From the NCBI GenBank assembly GCA_051881775.1, contig JBJEQN010000119.1, positions 1 to 32,427 on the forward strand: DNA of 32,427 bases, given 5' to 3'. This DNA is from UMGS363 sp051881775. Its GTDB lineage: Bacteria; Bacillota; Clostridia; Oscillospirales; Ruminococcaceae. The position numbers and the translations under genes are program-made. The notes under the pieces are model-generated. The model was not told the DNA's origin. It made no database searches and was given only the letters and a program-made list of their open reading frames with translations. This document shows positions 7,512-15,185 of the stretch, one piece after another (the first letter of the stretch is position 1; every line of letters starts with the position of its first letter).

Positions 7512-7742
7512 TTGGCGAATTTACAGGAATATAAATGCCCGGCTGCGGTGGGGCGATCGCTTTCGACAGCGCACTCCAAAAAATGAAGTGTCCGTTCTCG
7601 GCACAGAATTTGATATGGAGACCCTGCAGGGGTATGACGAAGAACTGAATAGTGAGCCGGAAGAAAATATGAGCTGGGATACCGCTGCAGGAAGCGAGTG
7701 GCAAGAAGGAGAGCAGTCAGGGCTTCGTTCTTATGTGTGTAA
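7512..7742 (+). pseudogene. TFIIB-type zinc-ribbon protein, frameshifted and cut
   Basis: The TTG at 7512 follows AGGAG by eight bases and starts MANLQEYKCP. The frame is lost in the first Cys pair. One frame then reads CGGAIAFDSALQKMKCPF, and a second shift near 7599 leads to GTEFDMETLQGYDEELN, MSWDTAAGSEWQEGEQ and SGLRSYVC. Joined, these match the N-terminus of the clostridial TFIIB-type zinc-ribbon family (CPCCGG and CPFCG, then the E-W-x-E-G segment), from memory. The coding sequence stops where a 120-bp palindromic element is inserted. The gene is dead. Confidence 0.75.
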
Positions 7743-7860
7743 TACTAAACACCAATAAAAAACGGAAAAAATCTGCGCCGAAATCCAATATAAAACTGTT
7801 TTCAACAGTTACAAGATTGTCGGCTTGATTTTTTTCATATTTTAAATGGTGTTTAGTATA
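7741..7860. mobile_element. 120-bp hairpin MITE
   Basis: TACTAAACACCA at 7743-7754 is repeated inverted as TGGTGTTTAGTA at 7847-7858. The interior is also self-complementary: A-rich against T-rich arms, GCCGA with TCGGC, and the central hairpin AACTGTT-TTC-AACAGTT at 7794-7810. It has no reading frame. It separates the zinc-ribbon remnant from the TPM-type tail. The outermost bases (TATACTAA) match the termini of the elements at 1-54 and 31683. Confidence 0.8.
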
Positions 7861-7959
7861 AGTCCTGCGGAGGAGAAATCGCAAAATGACGATTCGGGAA
7901 GCAGTACCCACACATCCGACTCCGGAACGACCCATGGCGGAGGCGGCGGTAAGTTTTAA
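7861..7959 (+). pseudogene. C-terminal tail of a TPM-domain-type protein
   Basis: Directly after the MITE, 32 codons read a Ser/Thr/Asp-rich segment ending SDSGTTHGGGGGKF and a stop at 7957-7959. A Gly-rich tail after a Ser/His-rich stretch is the usual end of TPM (YgcG-like) membrane proteins, which accompany SPFH and DUF4428 genes. The rest of the gene is missing. The assignment rests on this short tail and on context. Confidence 0.5.
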
Positions 7960-7998
7960 CACTGTCAGACGTCACAATTTGGAAGGAAGGAGGGCTGT

Positions 7999-8979
7999 AT
8001 GAAAAAGCGAATGATATTTTTAACTGTCATTGTAATTCTTCTCATAGGAGCAATTTTCGCATATCGGCATTTTGTATTGGAGCGGAGCGTTGACGTTCCC
8101 GGCATGGAAAACCCAGCGAGACCTATACTGGAACTGCTGAACGCCGAGTGGATGTCGGAGGACGGCGTATGGAACGCACACATAGGCGGCAAAGAAGGCA
8201 ACACATTTGATCTCAGCTGCCGGCAGGAGCTGGTGTACAGCGGCAATTTCTCCTTAGGTTCCCAAGGGGATGACCTTAACGTCAAGACGGAACTTGACTT
8301 CTATGATAAGCAATTTAAAAGCGAGGATGGGAGCATCTCCGGTACCATTGAGAGCCTCTATGTGGAAAATTGCAGGATGTATCTGGATATCACCTCTTCA
8401 AAAAAGGGGGAAGACAGCATAAGGCAGCAGGTCGTTCTGAACCGGGTGGAGTACGTCAAGCCCACTGAAAACGAATCGGAGAAAATACAGGAGGTTTCAG
8501 AAATGAAGAAGTTAGTAGAATTTTCATGGCATCAAAGCGCCATGAGCTACGACGGCTGTTTCGATTTCCAAATCACATTCTCTGAGCAGGGATCCGCTGC
8601 TCCCCACCTGTACTGTAATTATACGGACCCGGAGACCTACGAACGCATTGAGATTGGGGAGGAATGCTCCGGGTTTCAGTGGATGGGTATGGGAAAAACG
8701 GAAACCGAAGCGAGTGACGAGGTATGCCCAACCATCCCCTTGGAGCGCTGGGAAGAACTGGCTGATTACCTGCGCAAGGCGGAGTTGCCCGACTACAGCC
8801 CACCGCCTACGGGTCTTATGGACGCAACCGACAGCAATATCCATGTCACATGGTGGGACGGCGGCAAAGAGTTTTCCAACAGCTACGATGGTACATACGC
8901 CCATGATCTGCTGAAGCTGCTTCAGGACATTGCGGAGGAAGTATACCGCAAAGCATTGGAAGAACCCAAACAGGAATGA
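7999..8979 (+). CDS. Membrane-anchored extracytoplasmic protein, unknown
   Basis: A 326-residue protein with one N-terminal membrane helix (about 5-24, MIFLTVIVILLIGAIFAY) and the rest probably outside. Two domains can be proposed. Residues 45-150 are a beta-rich, lipocalin-like unit (EWMSEDGVWNAHIGG to YLDITSSKKG). Residues 165-310 are an acidic unit with FSWHQSAMSYDGCFDFQI, IPLERWEELADYLRKAELP and a conserved-looking HVTWWDGGKEFSNSY. No lipobox or catalytic motif is seen. GGAGG lies eight bases before the ATG. It begins the run of secreted-protein genes that extends to 12558. Confidence 0.65.
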   Translation: MKKRMIFLTVIVILLIGAIFAYRHFVLERSVDVPGMENPARPILELLNAEWMSEDGVWNAHIGGKEGNTFDLSCRQELVYSGNFSLGSQGDDLNVKTELDFYDKQFKSEDGSISGTIESLYVENCRMYLDITSSKKGEDSIRQQVVLNRVEYVKPTENESEKIQEVSEMKKLVEFSWHQSAMSYDGCFDFQITFSEQGSAAPHLYCNYTDPETYERIEIGEECSGFQWMGMGKTETEASDEVCPTIPLERWEELADYLRKAELPDYSPPPTGLMDATDSNIHVTWWDGGKEFSNSYDGTYAHDLLKLLQDIAEEVYRKALEEPKQE

Positions 8980-9022
8980 GCGCTGAAAAAGCACTTGTTC
9001 CATAGAAAAGGAGGAAATACAT

Positions 9023-10855
9023 ATGCAAATCAAGATGAAACGGTCTCTTGCGGCAATATTAATGCTGGTGATAGCTCTCTCCCTTGCCGCCTGCGGTGGG
9101 AAGGACAAGAACTCTGATGGGGGCAGCGACAAGGCGGAGACCATTATTCTGGGCAATTACACTGCTGTATTCAAGGGATATACCCTTACCAAGGACGACG
9201 AGGGCAACGACGCAATAGTTCTGACCTATGACTATACCAACGGGGGCAAGGACGAGCAATCCTTTGCATGGGCGTTCCTTTTTGAGGCAACGCAAGCCGG
9301 TGTAACGCTTGGCTCACCTATGTATGATGAAAACTATAACCAGATCACCAAGAATTATGAGGAGAATGTTCAGAAAAACCAGACACTGGAGGTGGCGATT
9401 GCCCTCACATTGGTCAACACAACGGATGATGTGACTATTGTGTTCTCTGATTTTGATGAGCATAAGTACACCCAGACCGTAAAGTTGTCCGGACTTGGCG
9501 GACAGGCTCCCGACCCGGTGGAGACTGGATCGAAGGAGACCGGAAAGGCGGATAATGGACAGGAGGAAGTCGGCAGCTACAGGCTATATGAGATGACATT
9601 TGAGGGAGATACCTTTGACAACGCATTTCTGGAATCTACAGGGATGGATACATTGTATACACTGGATCTTGCTGCTGACGGCAACGGCGTACTGAAACTG
9701 GGTGAAGACGAAAGTCCTGTTACATGGAAGGATGGTAAAATCACCGTTACCGCCAGTGGTGCAGTCTATACTTACGAGTTCAAGGACGGCATGATCACTC
9801 TCACGGAGACTACCGGAGACACCATGGTATTCCGGAAGACAGACGCTGTGGGCACTGCGGACGTTTCCGACGGCTTAAATCCTGCGGATGGAAACGGCTC
9901 CGCTGCGGAGCTGACAGCTTATCAGCAGTATTGGAGTGGCGACTGGTACGGTTGGACATCTTACAGTAACGGTACCAACGATTATGAGACCCTGGACGGT
10001 TTTTACTTGGACTGCATGGCTCGGATCGAGGTCGATGAAAACGGCGAAGGAACTGTACTGCTCTGGGACGAGGCCACTTCTGTAGGCGATCCCCGAGCTT
10101 ATGTGTCGATCCGGATCTCTGACGGCGGCTTTGAGCAGGGACGGCTCAAGAGTGTGAGCGGCTATTTTTCGGACGGAGATGTTGAGGATGCTGATTGGCT
10201 GGTAGATCCGGATGGTCTTGGCTACGAAAACCTGATCTGTATCGAAGGTTCATATAAGGACCCGGAAGATTTCTTCAGCGGCTATGATTATACGATCTAC
10301 CTGCGGCCTTGGGGTCTGGATTGGGCGGACATTGAGGAAGAACAGCCCGATGGTTTACCGGGTCATTACTATGACTGGTATCTTCCTGCAATTGAGGCAG
10401 GAAACGGTATGCCCGATGTGATCGGAGGGGATTATGGCAGCCTTGCTCCCGGAGAAGTGCCCGACAGCCAGATGGAGGGACAGAGTGGGGAGATGTCTGA
10501 TCCCAACGCTTCTGCGGTGGACGGTACTTGGCAGCAGCCCGTTTATGGTGATTACGGTCTGTCTAAAGCCGATGCCGCAGGAATTGTTCCGTTGGATGAG
10601 CTGATTTATGTGGCTGGATACTACGCAGATTCTCAGATCGGCTCTGCCTGGTACGATGCCGTGTATAACTCCTTTGACTATGTTCACGGTAAGCCCCTGG
10701 TAAACGACCCTCGGTGGGAGACGGGCAAGACCCATCTCTATCAGTGGTCCGCTGAGAGCGGTGAGTACGCCACTATGATTTTCGAGGTGACGGACTACTC
10801 CATCGGGATTGAAAAATTGCAGTCGGTGGAGACCAGTCCCGGGCTGCTTGATTAA
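9023..10855 (+). CDS. Large lipoprotein with DUF5067-like domain
   Basis: A 610-residue lipoprotein. The signal ends in the lipobox LAAC with Cys at about 24. Residues 40-150 resemble DUF5067 (LGNYTAVFKGYTLTKD, TYDYTNGGKDEQSFAW, then TIVFSDFDE), a beta-sandwich found in secreted Firmicutes proteins. Residues 185-275 are a second beta unit (GSYRLYEMTFEGDTFDNAFL, then VTWKDGKITVTASG). Residues 300-450 hold a Trp/Tyr-rich segment (YQQYWSGDWYGWTSY), and a final domain covers 505-610. No enzyme motif is recognised. GGAGG lies eight bases before the ATG. It is the largest product of the secreted-protein run and a probable surface or binding protein. Confidence 0.7.
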   Translation: MQIKMKRSLAAILMLVIALSLAACGGKDKNSDGGSDKAETIILGNYTAVFKGYTLTKDDEGNDAIVLTYDYTNGGKDEQSFAWAFLFEATQAGVTLGSPMYDENYNQITKNYEENVQKNQTLEVAIALTLVNTTDDVTIVFSDFDEHKYTQTVKLSGLGGQAPDPVETGSKETGKADNGQEEVGSYRLYEMTFEGDTFDNAFLESTGMDTLYTLDLAADGNGVLKLGEDESPVTWKDGKITVTASGAVYTYEFKDGMITLTETTGDTMVFRKTDAVGTADVSDGLNPADGNGSAAELTAYQQYWSGDWYGWTSYSNGTNDYETLDGFYLDCMARIEVDENGEGTVLLWDEATSVGDPRAYVSIRISDGGFEQGRLKSVSGYFSDGDVEDADWLVDPDGLGYENLICIEGSYKDPEDFFSGYDYTIYLRPWGLDWADIEEEQPDGLPGHYYDWYLPAIEAGNGMPDVIGGDYGSLAPGEVPDSQMEGQSGEMSDPNASAVDGTWQQPVYGDYGLSKADAAGIVPLDELIYVAGYYADSQIGSAWYDAVYNSFDYVHGKPLVNDPRWETGKTHLYQWSAESGEYATMIFEVTDYSIGIEKLQSVETSPGLLD

Positions 10856-10902
10856 AAAGACACGTCCATTACTCAAAGTGAGTTAAGAAAGGAAGAAAAT
10901 CA

Positions 10903-11472
10903 ATGAGCATTTTTGATCAGTTAAAGAGTAAAGCAGCAATAGCGGCAGGCGCCGCCATTAACAATTTGGGAAATAAGAAAGAAACCTTTACTTTTACTGT
11001 ACTGCCGGAAAGTGTAGAACAGATGAAAACGCTGCCGGAGGCGGCGATGGACACACCTTTCAAAACGGCGGCGCTGACTGTTTGCGCCCTATGCGCCTTT
11101 GCTGCGGATCAGGCTGTGGGAACAGATATGCTGAATTTCCTGCGTGGACCGCGTCCGCTGACAGGCCAGGATATTTCTTTTATCAAGGATCGTTTCCGTG
11201 GAGGTGCTCGCAGCTATATCATTTTCTCCTATTTCGGCGGTTCGAAACCGGAAAATGATTACACTCCTTCCCAGCCCTATACCGTGACGGTCACCTCGGA
11301 CGCTCATTCCTTTGATGAGCAAGGGTATGCGAGACTCTATATCGCCTGCGGCGGTGCAGACAGCCCTCGTCCGGTCAAGCTGAGGAAAAAGGGAGACGGG
11401 CAGTGGTGCCTTTGGGAGCAGTACCTGCTGACTGACATTCGCCAGCCGAAGGCAAACGACCCATGGGCGTAA
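10903..11472 (+). CDS. Hypothetical cytoplasmic protein (189 aa)
   Basis: A 189-residue protein without signal or membrane anchor. It has a short N-terminal helix (MSIFDQLKSKAAIAAG) and then an alpha/beta domain with ALCAFAADQAVGTDMLNFL, RGPRPLTGQDISFIKDRF and a C-terminal beta region ending WCLWEQYLLTDIR. This pattern recurs in uncharacterised clostridial proteins near DUF4428 genes, but I cannot name the family with confidence. The fitting ribosome binding site GGAAG and the close spacing suggest co-transcription with the flanking genes. Confidence 0.6.
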   Translation: MSIFDQLKSKAAIAAGAAINNLGNKKETFTFTVLPESVEQMKTLPEAAMDTPFKTAALTVCALCAFAADQAVGTDMLNFLRGPRPLTGQDISFIKDRFRGGARSYIIFSYFGGSKPENDYTPSQPYTVTVTSDAHSFDEQGYARLYIACGGADSPRPVKLRKKGDGQWCLWEQYLLTDIRQPKANDPWA

Positions 11473-11508
11473 GCAATACGAAGAATAAGTGAAAGGAGAA
11501 ATGTAGTT

Positions 11509-11916
11509 ATGGAAATAATTGGTCAATGGAAGGTATCGGCGGTTCTCTCGGGCGTAGACGGCACATTGAAGTGGGTCACGAGGGAGGAAGCGGAACAGAT
11601 TGAGGATTTTGACTTATCTATGTTTGATACTATTACGGAGTTCAGGTCGGATGGAACGGTCTGCGATCTGCTCCGCATTCCTCAGGATATGCCTCAGGAT
11701 GAGATCGACAATGCGGTTGCGGCAGGATACGAGCTTGCCGGCGACTTCCTTGTGGCAGGTAAGCACGCATGGAAAGAGGAGAATGGTAAGATTTTCTACA
11801 ATACGAACATCACCGGAGAGATACTCGGCGAAGAGGTGTCCCCGTGGGCTGAAATTGCAGAGGACCCGGAGGGAAACATCACCCTCATGGATATTCTGCG
11901 CCTGACTCGCATTTGA
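11509..11916 (+). CDS. Lipocalin-like small hypothetical protein
   Basis: A 135-residue protein that opens with IIGQWKVSAVL and has later strands WVTREEAEQ, TITEFRSDGTVCDLL and KIFYNTNITGE. These fit the G-x-W start and strand rhythm of lipocalin-like or copper-resistance NlpE-like folds. There is no signal peptide. It lies 36 bases after the preceding gene, with GGAG upstream of the ATG, and probably belongs to the same transcript. Ligand and role are unknown; the fold assignment is weak. Confidence 0.55.
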   Translation: MEIIGQWKVSAVLSGVDGTLKWVTREEAEQIEDFDLSMFDTITEFRSDGTVCDLLRIPQDMPQDEIDNAVAAGYELAGDFLVAGKHAWKEENGKIFYNTNITGEILGEEVSPWAEIAEDPEGNITLMDILRLTRI

Positions 11917-11946
11917 GGAGGTTTGGGCAGGAAGGAGTTGAATGAT

Positions 11947-12558
11947 TTGAAAAAGAGATATGGGGTTCTGCTTTTTAAATTTGTTCTACTGCTGACTGCT
12001 TTGTGCTCCTGCGGACAGCAGGCTGGGCAGATGGAACAAACGGAACAGCCCAAAAGCAGCAGTGAGGAATCCTCCAACAGCCTTGTAACGCATGAGACAG
12101 AAAAGCCCCTGCCTGAAAAAACAAAGGAAATTGCCATTGCTGAACTTTACAGTGAGGAAGGCGAAGAAACTTCCGGTGATGGCTTCGCCTACAATTATTT
12201 TTTCCATGTGCCGCAGATCGAGGACGATACAACCGACGCTGCAGCCATCAATCAGGAGATCGCATCCACCTATGGCGAAACCGCAAAGGAGTGCCTGGAG
12301 AGCATCCAAAATAAGGAGATCCCCTATTGCAGCAACGTGGAGTATGAGTGCTTCCGCAGCGGTGACATTCTCTCGCTGGTGCTGAAATACGCCTATTTTT
12401 ATGACGGCTTTGAGGGGTACACCGCTTACAGTTATGATACGGCAAAGGGTGTGCGGCTGACCAACGAAGACATCCTAAAAATGCAGGACATAACAGAGGC
12501 GGATTACATGGACGTCCTGCGCCGTGCGGCTGCGAAGGATTTTGACGATGCTTACTAA
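11947..12558 (+). CDS. Lipoprotein with DUF3298/RsiV-like domain, probably cut short
   Basis: About 203 residues from the TTG at 11947, chosen because GGAAGGAG lies nine bases upstream and the product then starts KKRYGVLLFKFVLLL. The lipobox is LCSC. After an acidic Ser/Glu linker, residues 60-200 resemble the extracytoplasmic domain of RsiV/PdaC-type proteins: YNYFFHVPQIEDDTTDAAAI, INQEIAS, then LKYAYFYDGFEGYTAYSYD. The protein stops at AAAKDFDDAY, where homologues usually continue, so the C-terminus may have been lost by mutation or deletion. A terminator follows 67 bases later. Confidence 0.6.
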   Translation: MKKRYGVLLFKFVLLLTALCSCGQQAGQMEQTEQPKSSSEESSNSLVTHETEKPLPEKTKEIAIAELYSEEGEETSGDGFAYNYFFHVPQIEDDTTDAAAINQEIASTYGETAKECLESIQNKEIPYCSNVEYECFRSGDILSLVLKYAYFYDGFEGYTAYSYDTAKGVRLTNEDILKMQDITEADYMDVLRRAAAKDFDDAY

Positions 12559-12625
12559 TGCTTTAAAAGAGTTTCCGTTGTTCAGCTGAATCTTGATTTA
12601 TCTTACCGGCATATTCCAATTTAAC

Positions 12626-12660
12626 AAAAGCACCTACCCTCACAGGGCAGGTGCTTTTCT
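12626..12660 (+). terminator. Intrinsic terminator closing the secreted-protein run
   Basis: AAAAGCACCTACCCT at 12626-12640 pairs with AGGGCAGGTGCTTTT at 12644-12658 with one mismatch and a three-base loop. The A/T-rich flanks make it usable from either side. Confidence 0.75.
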
Positions 12661-12662
12661 GC

Positions 12663-12806
12663 TTAACTTACTTTGTTTTTCTTCAATTCCTCAAAAGCCT
12701 TTTTATTTTCCTCATTCTCATAAAATTCAAGGATAGAGGGATAAAAAGTACGTTCTAAAGATTCGTAAACAGCTTGCGGAAAAGTTAAGTCTGTGGGTTC
12801 AATATG
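12663..12806 (-). pseudogene. C-terminal fragment of a mobile-element gene
   Basis: On the minus strand codons read EPTDLTFPQAVYESLERTFY, PSILEFYENEENKKAFEEL and KKNKVS before a TAA at 12663-12665. Upstream in frame a TAA falls inside TATACTAAG, at the right copy of the 12-bp repeat, so the gene is cut exactly there. The tail resembles short accessory proteins of clostridial conjugative elements, but I cannot name it. Confidence 0.5.
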
Positions 12807-12811
12807 AACTT

Positions 12812-12823
12812 AGTATAAGATAA
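12812..12823. repeat. Right copy of the 12-bp direct repeat
   Basis: TAGTATAAGATA is identical to 48-59 in the same orientation. It lies between the truncated gene and the 3' end of pyrB, which makes it the natural right boundary of the accessory island. Confidence 0.45.
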
Positions 12824-12838
12824 TTCCCACAAAGAATG

Positions 12839-13774
12839 TTAATTTAAGATCAATTGACCGCTTATGGGATCCTTTATACCTAATAAAGCCATGATCAATG
12901 CCATTCTTATATATAAACCGTTTTGAACCTGATCAAAATATGCGGCACGGGCATCTTTATCGACCTCAAGTGTAATTTCATTGACCCTTGGGAATGGATG
13001 CAAAACAGCCATACTATCCTTCGCACGCTTCATTTTATTTTCATCCAACACATAGACACCATTAAATCGCATATACTCTTCTTGGCTTGAAAATCGTTCC
13101 TGCTGGATTCTTGTCATATAAAGAATATCCAATTTATCTATCGTTGTTTCTAAATTGTCTACTTCTGAATATTTCATATTTTCTTCCAAAAAGCGCTCCG
13201 GCATTTTGAGTTCTTCCGGAGATATGAAATAAAATTCAATGCCGCTATAGTATTTATTCAGAATTTGTGTAAGAGAATGAACTGTACGGCCGTATTTTAA
13301 ATCACCGCAAAATCCAATAACAAAATTGTCAAGTCTTCCAAGCCTTTGCTTTATTGTATATAGATCAAGCATGGTTTGTGAAGGGTGCTCGTTGCTTCCG
13401 TCGCCTGCATTTATTATAGGGATACGGGAATACTCCGATGCAAGTCTGGACGTACCTTCTTTAGGGTGACGCATAGCCACGATGTCCGCATAACACTGTA
13501 TAACTCTAATCGTATCTTCAACAGACTCGCCTTTGCTTGCACTTGAAACCTCTGCCGACGGAAACCCGATAACGTCTCCGCCCAGTTTTTGCATAGCTGT
13601 TTCAAATGAGATCCTTGTACGAGTGCTTGATTCGTAAAATAATGTTGCAAGGCGCTTATATTTTGCTAATTCTCTGTATTCTTCGGGATGCTTAGAAATA
13701 TTTTCGGCAACCGTCAGTAATAACTCTGTTTCGTTTTTGGTGAAACTATTTGATTCAAGCAAATGTCTCAGCAT
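12839..13774 (-). CDS. pyrB: Aspartate carbamoyltransferase catalytic subunit
   Basis: A cytoplasmic enzyme that joins carbamoyl phosphate and aspartate in the first committed step of pyrimidine synthesis. Its 311 residues match the usual length. Carbamoyl-phosphate site residues are visible as STRTR (50-54). Lys81 lies in SASKGES, which comes from the neighbouring subunit in the trimer. MRHPKEG (101-107), HPSQTMLD (130-137), GDLKYGRTVHSL, RIQQERF and HPFPRVNEI complete the active site. AGGAG precedes the ATG. The gene overlaps the end of the aspartate aminotransferase gene by seven bases (ATGCTGA), so translation is probably coupled. No pyrI regulatory-subunit gene follows in this window; the next sequence is the island boundary. 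Confidence 0.96.
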   Translation of the reverse strand: MLRHLLESNSFTKNETELLLTVAENISKHPEEYRELAKYKRLATLFYESSTRTRISFETAMQKLGGDVIGFPSAEVSSASKGESVEDTIRVIQCYADIVAMRHPKEGTSRLASEYSRIPIINAGDGSNEHPSQTMLDLYTIKQRLGRLDNFVIGFCGDLKYGRTVHSLTQILNKYYSGIEFYFISPEELKMPERFLEENMKYSEVDNLETTIDKLDILYMTRIQQERFSSQEEYMRFNGVYVLDENKMKRAKDSMAVLHPFPRVNEITLEVDKDARAAYFDQVQNGLYIRMALIMALLGIKDPISGQLILN

Positions 13775-15063
13775 ACGTTCTTCTCCTTTTTATTTTCCAT
13801 CAAGTGATCTATACTTACAAGCTTTGTACACAGCGAGAGTATATATATTGCAGTTTTGATCTCACTTTCGGTGGCAAATGAAGGTGCGATACGAATGTCG
13901 TTATCATTTTTGTTATATCCTTTGGGATGAGTTGCGCCTGCAGGTGTAAATATTACTCCTGTTTTTTTGCACATATCAACTATCTTAGTGGCACATCCGG
14001 GCAGAGTTTGGTAAGAAAAGAAATATCCGCCGATAGCTTTTGTCCAGCTGGCTATATTCAAGTCCGAAAGCTCTTTTGATAAAATATCGTAAGCGGCCTC
14101 GAATTTTGGACGCATAATATCTGCGTGTTTTTTCATATGCTTTTTGACACCGCTCAGATTTTTGAAGTATCTTGCGTGCATCAATTGATTTAATTTGTCA
14201 GGTCCGATGGTTGCGTATTTCAAAAAGCTTTTTATATCGATAAGATTTGCCGGGCTTGTAGCTACTGCACTTATTCCGGCACCGGGGAAGGTTATTTTGC
14301 TTGTAGATGCAAATTCATATACAAGATCGGGATTTCCTGCCGAATTACATTCCGCAATAATGTCAGGTATAGCAATAAATTCATCGGTAAAATCATGTAC
14401 ACAGTACGCATTATCCCAGAAGATCCTGAAATCATTTGCGGCAGGCTTCAGCTTTGCAAATCTTTTTACTACCTCGTCGCTGAAAACAATTCCTGTTGGA
14501 TTCTGATATTTCGGAACACACCAGATACCTTTGACCGAGTCATCCGAAATGTATTCTTCTATTTGATCCATATCCGGTCCGTCTTCATTCATGGCGATCG
14601 GGATAAGTTCAAAGCCAAAGTGCTCTGTTATAGCAAAATGTCTGTCATATCCCGGAACAGGACAAAGGAATTTTCTGTTTTTTACTTCGTACCAAGGCTT
14701 GTTTCCGCAAATTCCGTCTGTCATTCCATGGCTGATAAGCTGATACATTAAAGTCAGGCTGCTGTTTCCGCCGATGATAACATTATCCATATGGGTATTC
14801 ATAATGCTCGCCATAAGCTGCTTGGCTTCGGGAATTCCGTCAAGTCCGCCATAGTTTCTGCAGTCCATGCCGGATTCCGAATCAAATAATGTATTATGGT
14901 TGATAACATCCAGCATATTAAGAGATAACTCCAGCTGTTCCTTGGAGGGTTTTCCTCTTGACAGATCCAGATTCAGATTTTCTTCGGATATTTGCTGTAA
15001 TTCCGCACTGCATTTTTCTTTTTCGGCAAGTAACTCTTCAACAGTAAGCTCTAAATAATTCAT
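13768..15063 (-). CDS. Aspartate aminotransferase, class I type Ic
   Basis: A 431-residue PLP enzyme of the MocR-like aminotransferase group used as aspartate aminotransferase in several Gram-positive bacteria. It probably interconverts aspartate and 2-oxoglutarate with oxaloacetate and glutamate. Visible features are LDLSRGKPSKEQLELS near the N-terminus, GGNSSLTLMYQLIS for the phosphate loop, VPKYQNPTGIVFSDE and WDNAYCVHDF around the cofactor Asp and Tyr, the Schiff-base Lys in ASTSKITFPGAG, and DIRIAPSFA near the end. GGAGG lies seven bases before the ATG. Coupling to pyrB suggests that the pair supplies and consumes aspartate. The product oxaloacetate also links it to the malate-fumarate-succinate genes further right. 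Confidence 0.88.
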   Translation of the reverse strand: MNYLELTVEELLAEKEKCSAELQQISEENLNLDLSRGKPSKEQLELSLNMLDVINHNTLFDSESGMDCRNYGGLDGIPEAKQLMASIMNTHMDNVIIGGNSSLTLMYQLISHGMTDGICGNKPWYEVKNRKFLCPVPGYDRHFAITEHFGFELIPIAMNEDGPDMDQIEEYISDDSVKGIWCVPKYQNPTGIVFSDEVVKRFAKLKPAANDFRIFWDNAYCVHDFTDEFIAIPDIIAECNSAGNPDLVYEFASTSKITFPGAGISAVATSPANLIDIKSFLKYATIGPDKLNQLMHARYFKNLSGVKKHMKKHADIMRPKFEAAYDILSKELSDLNIASWTKAIGGYFFSYQTLPGCATKIVDMCKKTGVIFTPAGATHPKGYNKNDNDIRIAPSFATESEIKTAIYILSLCTKLVSIDHLMENKKEKNVC

Positions 15064-15088
15064 TTATTGATCCTCCGTTACTTTGATG

Positions 15089-15117
15089 TTGATTTTTCTT
15101 AGCTTTTATATTATAAT
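15089..15117 (+). promoter_or_regulatory. Promoter for the LysR gene
   Basis: TTGATT at 15089-15094 and TATAAT at 15112-15117 are separated by 17 bases. The promoter lies in the divergent region shared with the aminotransferase gene. Confidence 0.55.
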
Positions 15118-15155
15118 ATAAGAAAATATATATGAAAAATCTTTATTTTATATAT

Positions 15156-15167
15156 TTGATATATCAA
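15156..15167. promoter_or_regulatory. Palindrome, possible LysR operator
   Basis: TTGATATATCAA is a perfect 12-base palindrome between the LysR promoter and its ATG. LysR proteins often bind T-N11-A palindromes in such divergent regions and control both sides. The assignment is inference. Confidence 0.4.
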
Positions 15168-15185
15168 TTTTGTATGGAGGATTCA

